The translations under genes were made by a program, and so were the position numbers. Positions 58,618-64,000 of a stretch of DNA of 64,000 nt are shown here, one piece after another; within the stretch, counting starts at the first letter, position 1, and each line of letters begins with the position of its first letter. Origin of the DNA: Rikenellaceae bacterium (GTDB lineage: Bacteria; Bacteroidota; Bacteroidia; Bacteroidales; Rikenellaceae); assembly GCA_015059805.1 (NCBI GenBank), contig SUZO01000006.1:1-64000 (forward strand). Reading direction: 5' to 3'. The notes beneath the pieces are model-generated. The model worked only from the letters and a program-made list of their open reading frames with translations, made no database searches and was not told where the DNA came from.

Positions 58618-60603
58618 ATGAAAAGACTTTTTACACTACTAACACTCTGCGTAGTAACAATCTCCTCTCTCTACGCACAGAAGAGCTACTCGCTCGCCTC
58701 TCCAAATGGAGAACTCACAGCCACCATCAACGTTGGCAACTCAACAACCTACTCTGTGGCTTTAGATGGCAAGACTATTCTACAGCCATCTACCATTGCC
58801 CTCGTTCTTACTGACGGCACAACTATCGGCAATGGCAAGGTAAAGCGCGTAGTGCGTGGCAGCCACAACGAGGTTATCACTCCGAAATTCTACTTCAAGA
58901 GTGCCATTGAGGACAACTACAACACTCTTACTGTAGAGTATCGTGACCGTAGCGCTATAGAGTTTCGCGCATACAACGACGGCGTTGCCTATCGCATAAC
59001 TACCGACCGCAAGGAGGGTTATACCGTTAAGGATGAGGTTGCCCAGTTTAACTTCGGCTCAGACCACAAGTGTTGGGTTGCCTATGCCAACCTTACTGGC
59101 ACAAAGAGGGACAAGTACTTCACATCTTTTGAGAATACCTATAATAATATAGCGCTAACAGAGGTCAGCGACTCTCGCCTCGCCCTCTCCCCTGCTGTTG
59201 TAGATGTCAATGGCACAAAGGTCTGCATTGCCGAGAGCGATACGGAGAACTATCCAGGCATGTTCCTCCACAATCCAGACAAGAGCACCTCGCTCAGTGG
59301 TCACTTTGCCCCAGTGCCAAAGGATATTCAGGTTGGCGGACACAACAAGCTGCAGGGTATTGTTCTCTCTCGTCACGACTACATCGCCCAGTGCAGTGGC
59401 AAGAGCAACTTTCCGTGGCGAGTAGTTATCGTAGCCAAGAACGACAGCGAGCTGGCTGGCTCAGATATGGTCTACCGACTCGCTTCGCCATCTCGCGTAG
59501 AGAACACCGACTGGATTGCTCCTGGAAAGGTAGCTTGGGAGTGGTGGAATCACTGGGGACTTACAGGCGTAGACTTTGAGGCGGGCGTAAACACTGCCAC
59601 CTACAAGGCATACATAGATTTTGCTGCCGAGTATGGCGTAGAGTATGTCATCCTTGACGAGGGTTGGGCTGTAAAGTACAAGAACAACCTACTGGATGTC
59701 GTTCCAGAGATTGACCTTAAGCATATCGTAGACTATGCCGCACAAAAGGGCGTGGGAATAATCCTCTGGGCGGGCTACAACGCCTTTAATGCAGATATTG
59801 AGGGTGTCTGTCGCCACTATGCAGCTATGGGCGTAAAGGGTTTCAAAATCGACTTTATGGACCGCGACGACCAGCCAATGATGCAGTTCTACTACCGCAC
59901 CGCCGAAGCCTGCGCAAAGCATAAGCTGCTTGTAGACTTCCACGGATGTGCAAAACCTGCGGGACTGAACAGAACATATCCGAATGTTATAAACTTTGAG
60001 GCTGTCTTCGGTCTTGAGCAGATGAAGTGGAGCAAAACAACGGTAGACCATATGGCATACGATGTCACAATGCCATTTATCCGCATGGTTGCAGGTCCTA
60101 TAGACTACACACAGGGAGCTATGCGCAACGCCACAAAGAGCAACTACCGCCCCGTAAACCGTGAGCCTATGAGTCAAGGTACGCGCTGCCACCAGCTTGC
60201 CGCTTATGCCGTATTCTACTCGCCACTATCAATGCTCTGCGACTCTCCATCAGCATATCGCAAGGAGAAGGAGTGCGCTGAGTTTATCGCCTCTATTCCA
60301 ACGGTGTGGGACCAGACAGTAGTCCTTGACGGCAAAATCGGCGAATATGTAGTAACAGCCCGAAGAAAAGGCAACACCTGGTATGTCGGCGGAATGACAA
60401 ACTGGACCGCCCGCACACTTGAGGTAGACCTCTCACAAATACTTGCAGAGGGCAACTACACCGCAGATATGTTCAGAGATGGCGCAAACGCCCACCGCAT
60501 AGCCTCAGACTATAAGCGCGAGAAAATCACCCTGCCAGCATCCCGCAAACTTACCGTTCACCTCGCCCCTGGCGGCGGATTTATGATGCAGGTCGCTAAA
60601 TAG
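58618..60603 (+). CDS. Glycoside hydrolase family 97
   Basis: An exported alpha-glucosidase or alpha-galactosidase of 661 residues. Signal peptide (ending SLYAQ), GH97 N-terminal beta-sandwich (PNGELTATIN...), the catalytic barrel with WEWWNHWG, VEYVILDEGWAV, GFKIDFMDRDDQPM and INFEAVFGLEQMKW, then a C-terminal beta-domain. The Asp in KIDFMDRDD suggests the retaining branch (inference from the two mechanisms known in this family). No SusC/SusD pair is nearby. The R3 palindrome starts right after its stop. Confidence 0.93.
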   Translation: MKRLFTLLTLCVVTISSLYAQKSYSLASPNGELTATINVGNSTTYSVALDGKTILQPSTIALVLTDGTTIGNGKVKRVVRGSHNEVITPKFYFKSAIEDNYNTLTVEYRDRSAIEFRAYNDGVAYRITTDRKEGYTVKDEVAQFNFGSDHKCWVAYANLTGTKRDKYFTSFENTYNNIALTEVSDSRLALSPAVVDVNGTKVCIAESDTENYPGMFLHNPDKSTSLSGHFAPVPKDIQVGGHNKLQGIVLSRHDYIAQCSGKSNFPWRVVIVAKNDSELAGSDMVYRLASPSRVENTDWIAPGKVAWEWWNHWGLTGVDFEAGVNTATYKAYIDFAAEYGVEYVILDEGWAVKYKNNLLDVVPEIDLKHIVDYAAQKGVGIILWAGYNAFNADIEGVCRHYAAMGVKGFKIDFMDRDDQPMMQFYYRTAEACAKHKLLVDFHGCAKPAGLNRTYPNVINFEAVFGLEQMKWSKTTVDHMAYDVTMPFIRMVAGPIDYTQGAMRNATKSNYRPVNREPMSQGTRCHQLAAYAVFYSPLSMLCDSPSAYRKEKECAEFIASIPTVWDQTVVLDGKIGEYVVTARRKGNTWYVGGMTNWTARTLEVDLSQILAEGNYTADMFRDGANAHRIASDYKREKITLPASRKLTVHLAPGGGFMMQVAK

Positions 60604-60815
60604 CTACGCAGAAAGCGTGTACCGAAGCTTTTTGAAAAAAGCTTCACCAAAAACTTTTGGCGAAACTTTGTTTCGCTTCCGTGCTGATACGGATTTAGGA
60701 TAGCCTTGCGGCTATTACGATAAAAAAGAGAGATATGCTTTTGCTCAAGTAAACTTGGCAAGCAATCTCTCTTTTCTCTCGTACCATCTGCGATGGGCAA
60801 CCTAAATCCGAATAA
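60604..60815. repeat. Palindromic element R3, copy b (reverse orientation)
   Basis: Read from the GH97 stop: GAAGCTTTTTTC-type hairpin, CCAAAA/TTTTGG, CGAAAC/GTTTCG, CTTCCGTGCTGAT, CGGATTTAGG (60690-60699), a AAAAGAGAGAT/ATCTCTCTTTT hairpin and CCTAAATCCG (60801-60810). Same order as 36725-36931 in the opposite strand, and in both cases just 3' of a gene. Stems differ in sequence but pair. Confidence 0.8.
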
Positions 60816-60895
60816 ACACACAGACGAAGTCTGTCACTAAATTCTTTAACTTCCTTAAATTCCCTACTATTAACCTCAATTAGAACCACCGCCCC

Positions 60896-61023
60896 ATTTT
60901 GTCGTCAGAGTGGTGCATTTACCACGCTCAATGAAAAATGCCTGCGCAGGATAGTACCAAATAGTACAGCCCAGCAGGCATTTTTTATTAGCGGCAGGAA
61001 ATGTGCCACTATCACGACAAAAT
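60896..61023. repeat. Palindromic element R1, copy c
   Basis: Outer stem ATTTTGTCGTCAGAGTGG.. pairs with ..CCACTATCACGACAAAAT over about 25 bases, inner CC..GCT/AGC..GG, and apical AAAAATGCCTGC/GCAGGCATTTTT enclosing GGATAGTAC and AGTACAGCC. Its last base is the first base of the stop codon complement of the ligase gene at 61023. The 420-base gap 60604-61022 is filled by R3b and R1c. Confidence 0.82.
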
Positions 61024-62663
61024 TACTCTTTCTTCTTGCCGCGTCCATCATAAAGGAATCTGCGGATTTTCTTAGAAGGTGTCTTTACAAACTCATCTTC
61101 CTCCTCTACGACTTCGGTGATGCGGGAGTTGCGATTTACCTTAGAGTTAATCCACTGCTTGATATCTTCCATAATCTCATCGCGGATTTTGCTCCACTCC
61201 TCTTTCTTCTCTTCCCAATCCTCCATAAGCTCCTCATAGCGAGCCTTGATAGCCTCCATATCAAAGTTCACAAGTGCCACAAGGTGACCATCATACTCAG
61301 TAACGAGAGACTCATTGATAAACACATGCTGATTAAGCACGCTCTCAATATCCTCTGGATAGATATTCTCACCACTTGGACCGAGAATCATATTCTTCAG
61401 TCGACCCTTGATATAGAGCCAACCGTCCTTATCAAAGCATGCAAGGTCACCAGTGCGGAACCAGCCATCCTCGGTAAAGACAGCGCGTGTAGCCTCCTCG
61501 TTCTTATAGTAGCCGATCATCTGGCTTGGGCTCTTAACGACAAGCTCGCCAACGCCCTCCTCATTTGGGTTCTCAATTCTTCCCTCAACGCCCTGAAGCA
61601 GTGGTCCGGTAGAGCCTACGCGCAACATTCCATCTACAGCGCCCGCAAGAAGAGGTGCGGTCTCTGTAAGTCCATAGCCAATGTCGTAGATAAACTTTGC
61701 CTCCTGCAAGAACTGTTCAACAGTGCTATCCAATTTTGCGCCACCAATACCGAAGAAGCGAACACGACCACCGAAGGTCTTAGTAAGCTTCTTACCAGCC
61801 ATACGGTGAAGCATACGACGGATAAAGCCCACGCCATAGAGTGTACGCATAAATGCGTTAGATGTAAACTTCTTAAGTACTGAGCCGCGATATATCTTCT
61901 CAATAATCAGAGGCACAGTGAGCATAATTGTTGGGCGTACCTCATTTAGTGCTGGTAGCAAAATTGAGACTGTCGGTGCCTTATCAAGGTAGACCACGTG
62001 GCAACCGTGATTGAAGGCAAGAATAAGTCCGATAGTACACTCGTAAGTGTGCGCAAGTGGCAACACTGAGAGGAAAATATCGGTCTCGTAGACCATAAAC
62101 AGCTTATCAATCATCCAAAGCTGCGAGCAGAGATTGTAGTGGGTAAGCATTACACCCTTAGGCTGCGATGTAGTACCGGAGGTATAGATAATTGCCGCCA
62201 AATCATCTGGTTTTGGAATACGCATCTCACCCTTACCACCTTTGACATTCTGAGAGATAATTCCGAGATTCTTAGTACGCACAACAAGGTTCAACTTGTC
62301 AGCTGTCTGCTTTGAGAGCTTAGAGAATAGGCGATCTGAGACAAAGAGAGCCTTAGTCTCCGAGTGCTCAACAATGCGGTCAATATCCTCCGAAGTAAAG
62401 TCTGGCATAATCGGCACAACAACATATCCAGCAGAGGTGATAGCAAAATATGCCACACCCCAGTTTGGAACGCTACTGCTCAAAATTGCCACTCTATCAC
62501 CAGGGTGAATATCGGCGTCTACCAACATCTCCTGAATCTGCTTCACTCGCTCTCCAACCTCAGAGTAGGTAACTTCGGCACCACGCCATAAAGAGAATGC
62601 CGTACGAGTAGAAAATTTCTTCAAGCTATTCTGAAGAACCTCGTACAAAGTCGTTAAATTCAT
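61023..62663 (-). CDS. Long-chain acyl-CoA synthetase (AMP-forming)
   Basis: 546 residues. AAIIYTSGTTSQPKGVMLTH, IGYGLTETAPLL, GWFRTGDLACFDKDGWLYIKGR and the C-terminal KTPSKKIRRFLY lysine give the complete ANL adenylation layout. It activates fatty acids for lipid remodelling or degradation. A long charged insertion (EELMEDWEEKKEEWSKIRDEI) precedes the C-terminal motif, as in FadD15-like enzymes. Paralogous to the gene at 16661. A probable -7 box TATTTTTG lies at 62743-62750. Confidence 0.9.
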   Translation of the reverse strand: MNLTTLYEVLQNSLKKFSTRTAFSLWRGAEVTYSEVGERVKQIQEMLVDADIHPGDRVAILSSSVPNWGVAYFAITSAGYVVVPIMPDFTSEDIDRIVEHSETKALFVSDRLFSKLSKQTADKLNLVVRTKNLGIISQNVKGGKGEMRIPKPDDLAAIIYTSGTTSQPKGVMLTHYNLCSQLWMIDKLFMVYETDIFLSVLPLAHTYECTIGLILAFNHGCHVVYLDKAPTVSILLPALNEVRPTIMLTVPLIIEKIYRGSVLKKFTSNAFMRTLYGVGFIRRMLHRMAGKKLTKTFGGRVRFFGIGGAKLDSTVEQFLQEAKFIYDIGYGLTETAPLLAGAVDGMLRVGSTGPLLQGVEGRIENPNEEGVGELVVKSPSQMIGYYKNEEATRAVFTEDGWFRTGDLACFDKDGWLYIKGRLKNMILGPSGENIYPEDIESVLNQHVFINESLVTEYDGHLVALVNFDMEAIKARYEELMEDWEEKKEEWSKIRDEIMEDIKQWINSKVNRNSRITEVVEEEDEFVKTPSKKIRRFLYDGRGKKKE

Positions 62664-62797
62664 TTCCTAAATATTTAATTTTCACTTACTTAAGACGGCT
62701 ATCTTATTGATTATCAATAAAAAGCCACCGCTCTATTCTTTGCAAAAATAAGGTTTTTTCATTAAAAAACACTATTTTTGACAAAAATATTGCAACT

Positions 62798-63688
62798 ATG
62801 TTAAAACTATCTCAAATAAAATCCACTGCCGCCGCTCTTGGCTTTGACCTTTGCGGTGTAGTTCCTTGTCAAAATTTTGACTCCGACAGGGCATTTTTAG
62901 AGCAGTGGATAGCTACTGGTTATGGAGATGGATTGAGCTACTTAGAGCGCAATATTGACAAACGCGCTGATGCAACGCTATTGGTTGAAGGCGCAAAGAC
63001 GGTGGTTGTATGCGGCGTAAACTACAAAAACAGATTCTCCATGGGCTACCCTGCTACCTGCAACAAAAAGATAGCCTCCTACGCCACCACTACCGACTAT
63101 CACATAACCATAAAAGAGATGTTGCACCAATTATGCGCATCACTCAAGATGAGTTCTCCAACGCTATCAGGTCGTTGCTTTACAGACTCCGCACCCATTT
63201 TCGAGAAACGCTATGCTGTAGAGGCGGGTCTTGGCTGGATAGGTCGTCAGTCACTTCTTGTTACGCCCCAGTTTGGCACATTCGTACTTTTGGGAGTAGC
63301 TGTTTTGACTGAGGAGTGCGACAACTACGACACACCATACGTCGGCATTGGCTGCGGAGAGTGCCGTCGCTGCATAGATGCATGCCCAAACCACGCCATC
63401 CACGACCGCCATATAGATACACGCCTATGCATATCGCGTGCGACGGTTGAAAAGCAGAGTGACCACCCTACACCACTGCACGGCTGGATATTTGGCTGTG
63501 ACCAGTGCCAAAGCTGCTGCCCCTATAACGCCAAAGCTCCTCTTGCCACCAACCCACTCTTTGCGCCGACAATAGACCCGCTTGCGATAGATTGGCAAAA
63601 AATGAGCGAAGCAGAGTTTACACTCCACTTCGCCACCTCACCCCTCATCCGCACAGGATTGCGACGGATAAAGGAGAATATCAAGTAG
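62798..63688 (+). CDS. queG: Epoxyqueuosine reductase
   Basis: Last step of queuosine synthesis in tRNA, a cobalamin and iron-sulfur enzyme. 296 residues: N-terminal corrinoid-binding region (FDLCGVVPC, GDGLSYLERNIDKRADATLL), DSAPIFEKRYAVEAGLGWIG, and two [4Fe-4S] sites in CGECRRCIDACPNHAI and CDQCQSCCPYNAK. It lacks the C-terminal HEAT-like extension of longer QueG forms, which is usual in this group. Box TATTTTTG (62773-62780) lies 17 bases before the ATG. Confidence 0.94.
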   Translation: MLKLSQIKSTAAALGFDLCGVVPCQNFDSDRAFLEQWIATGYGDGLSYLERNIDKRADATLLVEGAKTVVVCGVNYKNRFSMGYPATCNKKIASYATTTDYHITIKEMLHQLCASLKMSSPTLSGRCFTDSAPIFEKRYAVEAGLGWIGRQSLLVTPQFGTFVLLGVAVLTEECDNYDTPYVGIGCGECRRCIDACPNHAIHDRHIDTRLCISRATVEKQSDHPTPLHGWIFGCDQCQSCCPYNAKAPLATNPLFAPTIDPLAIDWQKMSEAEFTLHFATSPLIRTGLRRIKENIK

Positions 63689-64000
63689 TTATTTGTTACC
63701 CCTAAAGATTGCAAACGGCTCAACAATATGCGCCGCGATACTATTTACTACACCACCAAAGAAGGAGTCATCTACAAGACTATATGCCCAACGACGCGAG
63801 AAAAATCTTGCCGTTTTGCGTTTCAAGAGAGTAAAGAAGCAGACCTTTTCCTCATTCTTGCCAATATCTGAGCCTACAATATCATTGAGCACTCGGTTAT
63901 ATATCTCATCTTTACAGCTACAAACATCGTCTGGCATATCAAATCCCAAGCACTCCTTTCCAATGCGACATAGAACCGCCGAGAAGTCTTGCAGACCATA
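63689..64000 (-). CDS. Partial gene, C-terminal fragment of unknown family
   Basis: The frame is open from the window edge to the stop at 63689 (about 103 residues seen). It ends ..RWAYSLVDDSFFGGVVNSIAAHIVEPFAIFRGNK. The tail vaguely resembles uncharacterised nucleotidyltransferase-like proteins of Bacteroidetes, but this is weak. It abuts queG convergently (stop next to stop). The real start lies beyond the window, so the internal Met at 63949 should not be used. Confidence 0.6.
   Translation of the reverse strand, partial: YGLQDFSAVLCRIGKECLGFDMPDDVCSCKDEIYNRVLNDIVGSDIGKNEEKVCFFTLLKRKTARFFSRRWAYSLVDDSFFGGVVNSIAAHIVEPFAIFRGNK

Overview
The window reads as chromosome of a Bacteroidales bacterium, and the protein set looks most like the Alistipes/Rikenellaceae side (inference, not proven). 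Direct evidence is the repeated Bacteroidetes promoter form TTTG-N19/20-TAnnTTTG in front of many genes, fimbrillin-type lipoproteins, a GH97 enzyme, DUF3109, DUF5106, YicC and TM2/DUF2752 proteins. Most of the window is ordinary housekeeping sequence.

Layout. 1-1086: a fimbrillin-like lipoprotein gene cut by the window edge, with a damaged signal peptide. 1322-5278: pfkA, a PfkB-type adenosine kinase and an S9 peptidase. 5379-7327: an orphan RepA-type hexameric ATPase with GTAAC repeat arrays inside its 3' end and upstream of its promoter. 7328-9589: a NamZ-type muramidase lipoprotein and prfB with a programmed +1 frameshift. 9604-12210: an AT-rich DpnII-type (GATC) restriction-modification operon. 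12259-16265: an RNA methyltransferase, an outer-membrane protein, glnS, a small beta-barrel and a structured RNA. 16661-24583: an acyl-CoA ligase and an operon of AddA-like helicase-nuclease, ABC exporter, HprK-like kinase and S24/S26 peptidase. 24698-28379: two small membrane proteins, dsbD and an AraC regulator. 28585-32157: a 1190-residue repeat-bearing fimbrillin-like surface lipoprotein. 32188-36269: an ion channel, tRNA-Met and the rplM-rpsI-rpsB-tsf block. 36933-41555: M23 peptidase, DUF3109, ddl, nadD, gmk, yicC. 41679-42626: a TIR-domain gene inserted between 62-bp direct repeats. 43010-48039: serC-serA-DUF1015 and a sulfatase. 48262-58509: rubrerythrin, DUF5106, TPR, tadA/aspS, small membrane proteins, a FNT channel, phosphodiesterase, esterase-like, rarA and a TlpA-like protein. 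58618-64000: a GH97 glycosidase, a second acyl-CoA ligase, queG and a partial gene.

The most unusual signal is in the intergenic DNA. Three families of 110-300 bp imperfect palindromes (called R1, R2 and R3 here) sit at or within a few bases of stop codons, in one orientation relative to the gene they follow. Their stems differ in sequence between copies but stay complementary, while internal single-stranded blocks are conserved. I do not recognise these as named elements. Other points of interest are an SSB-like acidic tip (DDDDCPF) and GTAAC arrays at the RepA-type gene, the TIR-DUF1566 fusion, a classic Shine-Dalgarno-driven RF2 frameshift in a lineage known for weak Shine-Dalgarno use, and a long structured leader or 6S-like RNA at 16311-16513.
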